Positions 11,504 to 20,150 of a DNA stretch of 22,709 bases are shown here, in pieces. The notes beneath the pieces were generated by a model. That model was not told where the DNA came from. It ran no database searches and saw only the letters and a list, made by a program, of their open reading frames with translations. A program made the translations under genes and the position numbers. The stretch is taken from the NCBI GenBank assembly GCA_016748015.1, contig JAAOMT010000586.1, forward strand, positions 517,584 through 540,292, written 5' to 3'. The DNA comes from Geosiphon pyriformis (taxonomy: Eukaryota > Glomeromycota > Glomeromycetes > Archaeosporales > Geosiphonaceae). The first letter of the stretch is position 1. Each line of letters opens with the position of its first letter.

Positions 11504-11513
11504 TTAATAAATT
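11504..11513. repeat. Candidate target-site duplication of LINE-1, right copy
   Basis: TTAATAAATT, matching 4609-4618, at the point where G+C drops from the LINE-1 5' leader to AT-rich DNA. Confidence 0.4.
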
Positions 11514-12299
11514 TATAATTAATTTGTATATTTATTTAATAAAAATAGTTTATAAATTATTTATTGCTATTTAAAAGCATTTATATAATAAATAATATTT
11601 TAAAAATTTTTGTTTTTATTGTAAAAAAGTGAAGTTTTTGAATCATATTTTTATATATATATATATTAAATATTATAGTTTATATAAAATTATTAATAGA
11701 TTTAATTGAATTTTAAAAGTTGTTTACAAGTAAAGTTCTAATGTTTAGTTTAATTTGGTTTGAGTTCAATTAAATTATTAAATTAAACTAAATTTAAATT
11801 AAAATTTTGGCTAAATTTTGAACTTAAACTTGAATTAAACTTAAAATTACTAAATATAAACTAAATTTAAATTCAAATAACAAATTTAATTTAAGTTCAA
11901 TTTAAAGGTTGTAAATATGTTTAAATTTGATTATTAAAAATCTTATTATAAGAAAAAAAACTTTTTTTTTATTTATTTCAATAATTATTAAAGAATCTTA
12001 ATTTTAATAAAGAAATTTTTTAGCTGTTTTTTTAATTATTTAGTTTAATATATCTAAACTATTTTTGTTTAACTATAAGATTGTTTTTGATAGAATATAC
12101 CAGTGTAAATTATGGCAAAAAAAATGTTTTAAATAATAAGAATTTAAACCAAATACCAAAAAAACTCAAATTAATGACCAAGAAGATTTTGAATATATTC
12201 TTAAAAAAAAAATTTTTCTAAATAATAATAATAATAATAATAATATCTTTTTGGATGCTTGTGTTTCTTATTTTTTATTTAAAAAATCTGGTTAATATA
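11514..12299. other. AT-rich DNA between LINE-1 and LINE-2
   Basis: No gene is recognisable. It contains a 13-bp perfect inverted repeat (TTTAGTTTAATTT at 11744-11756 and its complement at 11780-11792), a 15-mer AACTAAATTTAAATT repeated at 11786 and 11859, and an AAT microsatellite at about 12219-12245. Part of it may be the unrecognisable 5' part of LINE-2. Confidence 0.6.
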
Positions 12300-12305
12300 T
12301 TTATT

Positions 12306-13680
12306 AAGAAATCTTTTGCTTTAAATATTATTTTAAATAAGATTGTTGGAAAATTATCTTAAAAAAACTTACAGTAATCAAAAAATTGTTTTTAAAAATC
12401 AATGATTTTGGAAGGGCATTTACTTTTTTAAAATTTGCTAAAATTATTAGAGTTATATTTATTTCTGAATTTAGCTTAACACAAACAACAGATTTGGTAA
12501 AGACTGAAAATGTTTTTGTTAATTTTGATTTTAAAAAGTCTATTATGTACTTAAATTAGGCTGTGATTATTAAAAAAATACCAATTAAGACATTAGTTAA
12601 AATTGTATATGTTGTACTATCTAATTTTGGTAAAATTAAGTCAATCAAAATATAATTGATAAGACTATAACAAAAAAACTATAATAAAATTTGATTAATC
12701 AAAACATATTAATTTGATCACAATAAAATAGTCTATTTTGATTAAAAAAGATACTATATATATAGCTAAAGCTAATATGAACAAAAAAACATAAGATATA
12801 AAGAATTATAATAAAATATTGCTCTATACTTTGTTTGTAAAAATAAATATTCATAATATTTGGAATTTTATTAGATTAATAAGTAAAAAAACATGTATTA
12901 TATATTGTTATTTTATTACATATGTTTAAGCCAAATATATAATTGTTTGTTTTGATTTTGTTAAATTATTAAATGCTGTTATAAGAACTATACCAAAGTT
13001 AAAAAACACTAATCTATATTAGTCTTATTTAAGTTTGCTTAAATATATTAAATATAAAAAAATAAGTCATATATCAATTAAATGTGCTAATAATAAGAAA
13101 GTTTTTATAATTAAATTTTCTTGCAAATTTTTTTTAGAGATAAATAAAAACAGACAAACTGCTATTTATGTCAAACAATTAGTCTTTATTACTTATTTGA
13201 TGTCTTTTAATAGTGTTTTTTGGGCAAATATTGTTGGTAGTTTTTTATTTTCTCTTTTTTTTGGACAAAATAGTTTGTTTAAAGTTGGTTTTTCTTTAGA
13301 AATAAAGTTTTTTTTATTAATTGTATTGGACATTAATAATAAATTTGCAGTTTTAAAACACAGTTTTGCTGGTCTTATAAAACAAATTAGTTAGTTAACA
13401 AAGAGATTAAATGTATTTGGACCAATAATTTTTCAGTCATGCTTTGAATATTAGCTATTAGTAATCCTTTTATTATAAAATTAAGAAATGAATATAGCAA
13501 TAAATAAGAATTTAGATGTAATTATTAGTAACAAAACCATAATATTAGAGAGTTTTTTATTATTTAAGAACATTATTAAATTAGAAATGTCTATAAATAA
13601 TCTGTTAAATATGGTTTTAAGTCTGTTGATTAAAGTTAACAATATTAATTTGAGTTCAAACACTTTTTTCTACCAATAAT
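12306..13680 (+). pseudogene. LINE-2 ORF1 relic
   Basis: Matches LINE-1 ORF1 from the KSFTLDI block to near its C-terminus. A one-base shift lies around 12360 in an A-run. The RRM-like block is at about 12560-12660. The CCHC knuckle survives only as YIKYKKISHISIKC at about 13045-13090, where two zinc-binding Cys read as Tyr (TGT to TAT). A stop-free 119-codon stretch (13035-13391) ends in NKFAVLKHSFAGLI, matching DRLAILEHSLELLT of LINE-1. The next frame, 13488-13676, fits the ORF1 tail weakly. Not functional. Confidence 0.75.
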
Positions 13681-13777
13681 TAATTTTGTTTAAAAAATTA
13701 CTATGTGTAATATTAAAGATATTAATGTTTCTGCCAAACAGAAAAATGTTGTTTAATAATATAAAAATTTAAGTAAT

Positions 13778-14450
13778 ATGGTTTTTATTATTATGGAAAT
13801 AAAATTAAAGTCTAATATTAGGTTATTAATTATAAACAAATTTAATAGAATACAGATCTTTATGTTTGGTTTAAATAAAAGTTTTTTTGGTGTTAGCATA
13901 ATTATTATCATAAATAATTTCTTGATTCAATATATTTTAAATGTAGAAAAGATTTTAAGTTAATTAATTTCAGTTTATATTTTATTTAAAAGCAGATTTT
14001 AGTTATAGTTTTGAGTCTATATGCTAATACTTCTGTAAAAATTAAGTTTAAACAGACTTTAAAAATTAAATTTTTATTGTTAAAGCAGTTAATTCTAACA
14101 TTTTTGTAGTTTTAAAAAAAAATTTTAATAAAAATAGATTTAAAAAAATACAAGTTTTAAATTTTGTTTAAATTTAGGTTTGGTTAATTCTTTTAATAAC
14201 CATTTTTTGGTTAAAGCTTTTACTTAAAACAACTTTAAAAGTGTCAAAAAAGGCATAGATTATATTTTTGTAAACAATAATTTAATATCTGTAATTATAA
14301 GTTATGAGTTAATATTATGTCTGAGTTTTTTAATACTAATTACAAAACAGTCTTAGTTTTGATTGGTTTAAATAGTTTTTTGGATGTTTATTTTAATAAT
14401 ATTTGTAAACAAGCCAATAAAAATTAATAAAAGTTCAAAATAAAAGATAT
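13778..14450 (+). pseudogene. LINE-2 endonuclease relic (start of ORF2)
   Basis: 13778-13960 encodes MEIKLKSNIR, INKFNRIQIF and NVEKIL, aligning with the LINE-1 endonuclease segments TETKLKGKVR, ATRFDGVRVF and KVSEVS. After stops and shifts, KKGIDYIFVNNNL (about 14250-14290), then FNTNYKTVLVLIGLNSFLDVY and CKQANKN (about 14320-14430) match the end of the endonuclease domain. The invariant Gly-Asp-Phe-Asn box is not recognisable. No reverse transcriptase follows. Confidence 0.7.
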
Positions 14451-14559
14451 AGATAAAATTAAATAAACATGTTTTAAGAAATGCTTTTTTATCAAACTGT
14501 TAAAAATATTAAGTATGTTGTTACAAATGATTATTTAAGGTCTCAAATCAAATAACAAA

Positions 14560-14980
14560 CTCGTAATTTGGTGCTAATTTGCTTGATGTCATTGGTAATA
14601 TCTGAAGGTTTTAGTGTATTAAAAATTTTGATTAAGTTCTTTATATAATGAACAGAAATTTAATAGTTGTTTTTAGTAGCCTCCTGGAATCACAATTCCA
14701 TCAATTTTTTTTTGGCTTGGTGGCTGGCAATTCTCTGGTAAGCAATTCTTAATTTCTAGTGTTTTATCCTCTCACTTGAAGTTTTTTACCAGACAATCTT
14801 TGATGTTAATAACTTAGTACTTAATCTTTAATCAATTAGTAAATAGCAAAAAACAACAAAAAAAAAATAAAAAAAATAAAAAAAAATGCAAAATATTGAA
14901 GCCAAGACAATTAAGTTAGTATTTTGTCAATAACTGTAATCAAAAGCTATTGTTTTAGTATGGTCAAGTATGAGTTACTA
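14560..14980. repeat. Repeat 'X', copy B
   Basis: Collinear partner of 3160-3570, sharing the 25-nt identical block at 14784-14808. This copy has no AAT microsatellite. It contains a slightly GC-richer insert-like stretch (about 14680-14780) with CTCCTGGAATC, and an A-rich run at 14848-14888. It abuts the fading end of LINE-2 on the left and AT-rich DNA leading to LINE-3 on the right. Confidence 0.7.
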
Positions 14981-15474
14981 TTAATATAAAGTGTTAATAG
15001 TAAATAATTGGATTGATATAATTAATAAGTATATTTATTGATAATATAAATAAATAAATATTAACTAAGAAGTAGAATCCAGATGTCTTTTCTGCTTCTA
15101 ATATTACTGCTATATATACAGAATTGAGATTCTTTAATTTTTCAATTTTTTGTACCAGGAATCTTGGAATTTCTGAAATTCTGCAATTCTTCGAAAGGAA
15201 TCCTAAGATTCTGGAATTCTTTATTTTATTATGTTTACTTCTAATTGGCTAATTTATATACTAATATAATTTCTATATTTTATGAATAACAATATTTATA
15301 GAAGTAAAAATTTTGGTAAATTAGATACAATATAAAAGATATTGAGAAAAATTATAATATATTTGGCTAATGTGATGTTTTTTAGATATTGGTATAGTAA
15401 ATATAATTGCTTAAAAAACAGATAGTCATTAAGGTTTTTTAAATTAAAACTGCTTATTTTTTATTATTATTATT
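14981..15474. other. AT-rich spacer with an imperfect hairpin
   Basis: No gene seen. An island at about 15070-15230 is less AT-rich and full of GAATT/AATTC words. CCAGGAATCTTGG (15155-15167) pairs imperfectly with CCTAAGATTCTGG (15202-15214), and AATTTCTGAAATT between them is itself palindromic. This could be a remnant of a small inverted-repeat transposon. Confidence 0.45.
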
Positions 15475-15799
15475 AATTTTAATGAGCAAAGTCCAAACAC
15501 TGTCTAGTGATAATACATCAAAATAAAGATTTATACTAGGTGTGAATCATGTTTTTTCTACACGTGATTAGCCACTCAAGCCAACCAGAACTACACTATA
15601 CACCTATGTACACAGAAACCAAATTACTTATATCTGAAAAAAACTGACAGGAACTACACAATCCAAAGCTAACATCAAATGCATTGTCAATACCAAACAA
15701 TTTAATTACATAGGCCAAAAGTGTCAACATGTCACCAAACACTGAGATAGAAATCAAACCATGTTTCTTTATAAAAGCACGATGTTTGGAGCAGACCAG
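15475..15799 (-). mobile_element. LINE-3: 3' end of a third LINE copy, cut by the LTR element
   Basis: Aligns with LINE-1 4635-4960: the last codons of ORF2, the 3' UTR (shared TATACTAGG-GTGAATCATG and CTACA-GTGA blocks) and an AAT-rich tail at 15465-15480. Similarity runs up to 15798 and stops exactly where the LTR begins. It is therefore most simply an insertion-split copy whose remainder should lie to the right of this window, rather than a 5'-truncated one. Confidence 0.85.
15596..15798 (-). pseudogene. LINE-3 ORF2 C-terminal fragment
   Basis: An open frame of about 67 codons with a TAG stop at 15596-15598. It reads VCSKHRAFIKKHGLI, then VFGDMLTLLAYVIKLFGI, then NLVSVYIGV, aligning with LINE-1 VCAKHCAYIEKAKLI, VFGLVLGFSAGVVKLLGI and SLVSVYISE. 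About six codons after the KHGLI block are missing relative to LINE-1. Confidence 0.85.
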
Positions 15800-16012
15800 T
15801 GTTACCAGACAAAATTAGAGATATTATTTAGCATGAAATTATCTTATAATTCTTATCATTAATTAGCATATATTATCGTTCCAAATGATCACTTATCACA
15901 TTAGCAAAAATGTCCGAAATTATCATTTAATTAATAACTCAAATTGTACACAACACAAATGTAACCTAATTGTGATGATTAATCATGTAATACCCCGAAC
16001 TATGTAACATTC

Positions 16013-16126
16013 AGTTCGTCGAAATTTGTAGAAATTCACCGAAATAATTGATAGTTCACCGAAATATCTAATAGTTCGCCAAAATAACTTGTAGTTCACC
16101 AAAATGTATCTTTAGTTCAGCGAAAT
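16013..16126. repeat. Six 20-bp tandem units in LTR U3 (AGTTCACCGAAAT core)
   Basis: Cores start at 16013, 16033, 16053, 16073, 16093 and 16114. Each 13-nt core fits ARTTCRNCRAAAT, separated by about 7 variable AT-rich bases. The centre TTCRNCGAA is near-palindromic (TTCG-N-CGAA in the first unit). Position about 50 bp upstream of the TATA box suggests an upstream activating array. Confidence 0.85.
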
Positions 16127-16176
16127 TGTAGAAAATAGCAAAGTTCAAGTTCATAGAATAGTGTTATAACAAGTTG

Positions 16177-16184
16177 TATAAAAG
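16177..16184 (+). promoter_or_regulatory. TATA box of the LTR promoter
   Basis: TATAAAAG followed by a TCTCTCTTCGAGAAAA stretch about 15 bp on. It is the only strong TATA box in the LTR. Transcription would be expected to start around 16205-16215. Confidence 0.65.
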
Positions 16185-16260
16185 AAGAGCTTCTCTCTTC
16201 GAGAAAATATATCTTACTTTAGATTTATCTCTTAAAACTGTTCTTATACACACAAAAAGA

Positions 16261-16266
16261 AATAAA
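16261..16266 (+). terminator. Candidate LTR polyadenylation signal
   Basis: AATAAA about 55 nt past the predicted transcription start, a plausible position for the R/U5 polyadenylation signal used in the 3' LTR copy. Confidence 0.45.
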
Positions 16267-16481
16267 TATCAAATAATTCGAAAAACCAAATTCTTTAATT
16301 ATTGTACTTGGAAAATCCCCAAAAACCCAACTAACATTTCGAAATTGATTAGCTACCAATTTCAGTAAACTGTTAGTGACTCCAGGCCTGGATAGAAAAC
16401 GTTTCCCTTGATAAGATCCTATTTCTTTTACACTTCTTTTATTTTTCTTTTTTTTCTTATTACAATCATTAGGGTAGCCTA

Positions 16482-16600
16482 CAGACGAGATTCCTATAGA
16501 AGAGTTGACTTTTACAGCAAAGTAACTACACATTTTTAGTGATCTTCCAGACGAGCAATTCCTGGAAAAGAGTTGACGTTTACTACAACATAACTACATA
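16482..16600. repeat. Imperfect direct duplication in LTR, 66-bp spacing
   Basis: CAGACGAG-ATTCCT-GAAGAGTTGAC-TTTAC-AACTACA occurs at 16482-16532 and again, with small changes, at 16548-16600. Confidence 0.8.
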
Positions 16601-16680
16601 AAGCAACTGGCATGGAATTGGCCATTCCACTTATAAGCCCAGCAGTTCAAATTATAGAAGATAATTTGAAGATAAATTCA

Positions 16681-16774
16681 GTTACTGGAGGTTCAACCAC
16701 ATCCAGAAAATGTGAATTCACAGCAAATAAGTATTAACAACATTACAGAAAAGAGACCAAAAACCTCCAGTAAC
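16681..16774. repeat. 13-bp perfect inverted repeat at the LTR 3' end
   Basis: GTTACTGGAGGTT (16681-16693) is complementary to AACCTCCAGTAAC (16762-16774), with a 68-nt loop. The right arm ends one base before the LTR terminus and three bases before the primer-binding site, so genomic RNA could fold a stem there. Confidence 0.85.
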
Positions 16775-16777
16775 ATT

Positions 16778-16793
16778 TGGTGCTCTCCCACGG
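16778..16793 (+). other. Candidate tRNA primer-binding site
   Basis: TGGTGCTCTCCCACGG starts two bases after the LTR. The leading TGG would pair with a tRNA CCA end, and the rest implies a tRNA 3' end reading CCGUGGGAGAGCA before CCA. The tRNA is not identified. Confidence 0.6.
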
Positions 16794-16820
16794 AAATAAC
16801 ACAGCAAAAACAAATTCAAA

Positions 16821-18320
16821 GTGGCGACCACACCAGCCGCAACAACTCTAGAGTATTACCAATCAATTTACACCCACTGCAAGCAAAGATTCAACATTCC
16901 AGACGGAATTGAAGTTGTCAAGAAATCAGTATACCAATACATTGAAAACTGCATCAACAATTATCTTTTTGGAAATTATAATATCTCAGAAGTTAAAAGC
17001 AACCTTTACAATAATTTAGTACACTATTCACAGTTGGGAACTGAAGACCTTAATAGTGAAACACTTGCCACTTACTTTCATGAACTTAATTTTAACATTA
17101 TCAAATACTGTGAAAAAACATATCCAGTGCAGTCTCAATACACTATTGATTTTGAATCAGAAACAGAAACAAGCAACAAAGGCAAAAACAAATTAAAGCA
17201 ATATTCAAGAACCACTCCAAATACTCCAACACTACCGAAAACAACTGCCAAACATTTACAAACACCTGAACAAGAAACCAGTTCAAAACTTCCACTTACT
17301 ATCACACCTTTTCCAGCTTCACTTGCACAAGCACAAACACCTAATTCACCCTTGAATCGATTTACAAGACCAAAAGATTTTACATCACTCAGAAGTTCTA
17401 CCAAACAACAAAAACCCCTTCAAACTAGTTCCAATCTCCTTGATTTTCTAGCTGAAAATCAAAGTAAACACTCTGAGACAGCAGCAAACGAAGAAAACAA
17501 CTCTGAAATAACCGAAGAAGAATCAATAGACAGTGAAAATGAAGAAAACGAAATGACAACATACATCGCAAAAATTCCTGAATTCAATGGAGAAGATATT
17601 GAGACCAGTTCCCAAGAATGGCTTGACCAAGTTACTAAAGCTGGAGATGCAAATGAATGGAATGCTGCCAGAATGTTAAGAACAATTTCTTACTTTCTCA
17701 AAGGAACAGCAGGAGAATGGTTTGAAAATCTTGCCGCCCCATTCAATGATTGGAATGCTTTCAAAGCAGCCTTCCTTGAACAGTTCACTAACAATAATAC
17801 CTCCATCACTCTTTGCAATCGTTTTCGAAATATCAAACAAGAACCCTCCAAATCCGTTATGACTTATATTGGGAAATTCAACAAACTTCTTAGACGGATT
17901 CGCCAACTCAAGACAAACAATTATTATTCCGATGCTCAAATCTTGGATCAATTTATTGCTGGTTTAAAAGATAAACTAATTAAAAAGGTTCGCCCACATG
18001 TGCCAGAAGATTTAAACTCTGCAATACAGCACACGAAAAGATACGAAATGGTCATAGAAGAAGCCAATTATACAAAACTTGTAAATTTGGCAATTGGAGA
18101 AACCAGTTCAGCAGCTGAAGAAAAAATTGACCAACTCACAAAGAAAGTCGAAAACTATTTTACCAACCAACAACAACAACTCCAAAGATATCAACCACCC
18201 CAAAGACAAAATCAAAATAACTTTGCACCATTTTCCAATAACCAGCCCCAAAATTGCCATTACTGTGGAATCTCTGGCCACTGGAAAAGAGATTGCAGAA
18301 AGCTGCAACAAGACCAATAA
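16821..18320 (+). pseudogene. Gag of the Ty3/Gypsy element, start codon missing
   Basis: Open frame of 499 codons to TAA at 18318-18320. The first half (ATTPAATTLEYYQ, then YQYIENCINNYLF) is family-specific, followed by a Ser/Thr/Pro-rich and acidic linker. The retrotransposon Gag domain is at about codons 255-420 (EWLDQVTKAG, LKGTAGEWFENL, WNAFKAAFLEQFT, YIGKFNKLLRRI, FIAGLKDKL). A CX2CX4HX4C knuckle, CHYCGISGHWKRDC, occupies codons 479-492. Gag forms the intracellular particle and packages the RNA. The frame opens with GTG at 16821 and the first in-frame ATG is at 17553, so the present start is uncertain; an ancestral ATG at 16821 is plausible. The TAA probably replaces CAA, since the next codons continue a Gln/Tyr/Pro-rich tail in frame. 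A leaky stop is possible but unsupported. Confidence 0.85.
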
Positions 18321-19388
18321 AATAGGAGTAATCAACGTTACTCTCAACTACAGCAATCTTATTATCAACCATCACCATCAGCTTACTATCCACTAAGACC
18401 CCAATACCAAAATAACTATTATCAGCCCGCTCCACAACCAATCCAACAGCAATACCAACAACCACCCACACAACATTATCAAGTACCTGCTCGAAGACTG
18501 ATTACACAAAATCAATTCACACCACAAAACCGATACCAAGTAAACAACAGTAGAATCAGTTCGAACAACCAATTGGTTCCCTGAAATACCACTCAATCAA
18601 GACCTAACCATTACCACACTCAACCCAGTTATTTAACAATGCTGGAAGAACAGGATTTTCATCATACTGTACTCTCGGAAGGTAGAGCTGCAGCACAACA
18701 ACAACAAAACCCTTCTCATAACCACACCACTATTCCACCAGCCCAAATTACTGAAAATGCCAATCTCTCTGATATCTTTCCTTTTGAATTTGAAGCAAAT
18801 GAATCACCGTTCTTGCTTAGCAATGCAGCGGCTAATGAGCAAAAAGCCATCACTGCAATGTATGCAAAAGCTGAAGTAGAAGGAAAGCCAATTCGCTTGA
18901 TCCTAGACAGTGGATCCGCCAGAAGCATTATTACCTACCAGTTAATGCAACAGTTGAAAAGAAATGTCGACCAACCAGCTCAAACAGTAATCATCATTGC
19001 CAATGGCATGAAAAAGACACCAGTAGGAGAAATTGACAATTTTCCATTCACTCTTGATGGAATCATCATTCCAGTCAAAGTTCTTGTAATGGACACACTC
19101 CAGTACCAAGCTCTTGTCGGAAATGATTGGCTTCAAAAAGCCAATGCTAATCTGAATTGGGAAACACAAGAGTTAACAATCTCCTACCAAGGACAACACG
19201 CCCGAGTACCTGCCATTTGTAGTACATTCAACAAATGCTCTAAAAAAGCCCCGGCTTTTGAATTTGAACCAAAAGAAGAAAAACCAATAATCAAAACATT
19301 CATGGCTCTTGGATCAACGTCCAACTGGGCTGATGAAACAGAACAAGAACATTTTACCCCACACACTAAACCCGAAACCTCTGGATAG
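18321..19388 (+). pseudogene. Aspartic protease region of Pol
   Basis: Continues the Gag frame. A Gln/Tyr/Pro-rich linker is broken by TGA at 18582-18584 (context fits CGA). Then a retropepsin-like domain: AEVEGKPIRLILDSGSARSI with catalytic DSG at 18906-18914, ANGMKKTPVGEIDNFPFTL, and YQALVGNDWLQKANANLNW near its end. The active-site Asp is intact. Retropepsins act as dimers to cut Gag-Pol. The region ends at TAG 19386-19388, still in frame with what follows. The internal ATG at 18639 is not a likely translation start. Confidence 0.87.
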
Positions 19389-20150
19389 AATATACCTTAC
19401 TCAAAACCCGAACCAAGAAAACAACGCCCCTATATTCCCCTTAAATGTAAGGACTACCACAAGAAACTATCATCAATGGGAGCCTGCATTTCACCTGAAG
19501 AAGAATATGAGAATCACACTTGTTATTACTGCAAGGCTTACTACAGAGAGCGATGGGGCCATCTAATAAAAAGAAGCGGAAAATAGGACAACACCCCTTG
19601 TTTGACTTGTGGAGATATGCTATCAGAAAAATGCAATTGGATTGATGTAGCAATGAGAGGAGGTGTCTGCAATCAAACCTGCCAATATGCTTTATCAATT
19701 TCAGAAAAAGTAAAAAGAGGAACACTCTTTAATACAGCATACAACAGTGTTTTCAACAAACTTTATCACTACCCTCATGATGCCAAGATAATTTTCGACT
19801 TAGCAATGGCATTAATTAATGGAGCTACCAAAGAAGATGTTCATCAAATGAAGGAAGCAGAATATATTGAATACACTATAAAATTAGCTGGATTTGATTA
19901 CGAAGATGAAGTAGAAGTCTACCACCAAATTGCAAGTCACACCTACCCGACTCAAGAAGCTCAAATTCAACGATTAGAGCAAATAAACATTAGGCTATGT
20001 GAAGAATGCATTATGCCTTGCGATGAACAATGGTGTCCCAAATGCTATGCTCTTAGTATCCCCTTGCCCAGCGAAAATGATGAGAATGAAATTGAATTTG
20101 GAAAACCTGAAGAAACAGAAGAAATTGAAACAACACCTATTTACCTTATC
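19389..20150 (+). pseudogene. Cysteine-rich linker domain of Pol, between protease and dUTPase
   Basis: Same frame, with one stop (TAG 19584-19586). It contains repeated CXXC pairs: CYYC at 19521-19532, CLTC at 19599-19610, CNQTC at about 19669, CEEC at 19998-20009 and CPKC near 20037-20048, plus further single Cys and His, so it probably binds zinc. Between them lies a helical stretch (PHDAKIIFDLAMALINGA, EAEYIEYTIKLAGFDY). I know no standard Ty3/Gypsy domain of this kind; function unknown. It is not a Gag knuckle. Confidence 0.7.

Larger units (their letters stand above)
12300..14520 (+). mobile_element. LINE-2: AT-decayed relic of the same LINE family, opposite orientation
   Basis: Forward-frame translations, with shifts and many stops, follow LINE-1 ORF1 and then its endonuclease in order. 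KSFALNI matches KSFTLDI. LTVIKKLFLKINDFGRAF matches LMAIKKIFY-IDGFGGAS. AVIIKKIPIKTLVKIV matches EVIIKKISVNLLKSVV. SNFGKIKSIKI matches SKFGKIVSIKM. FWANIVG matches TWAQVVG. KGIDYIFVNNNL matches RIIDYVFISSNL. CKQANKN matches HRQANRD. Substitutions favour AT-rich codons throughout. Homology fades near 14520, before the RT domain, so the element is truncated or replaced there. Confidence 0.8.
15800..16775 (+). repeat. 5' LTR, 976 bp, TGTTAC...GTAACA
   Basis: It begins TGTTAC at the exact end of LINE-3 similarity and ends GTAACA two bases before the candidate primer-binding site. The ends form a 6-bp perfect terminal inverted repeat with canonical TG...CA. Inside are a 20-bp tandem repeat array, a TATA box, an AATAAA and a 66-bp-spaced duplication, in the order expected for U3-R-U5. 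The 3' LTR is not available for confirmation. Confidence 0.8.

Noticed and set aside
15803-15813. TTACCAGACAA shared between the LTR start and repeat X
   Set aside because: Only 11 bp; with no further similarity on either side I treat it as chance.
15986-15994. LTR start at TGTAATACC
   Set aside because: It looks like an LTR terminus, but TGTTAC at 15800 pairs better with the GTAACA end and coincides exactly with the end of LINE-3 similarity.
16013-16126. Heat-shock elements in the U3 array
   Set aside because: TTC and GAA are spaced by three bases here, not the two required for a standard TTC-NN-GAA heat-shock element.
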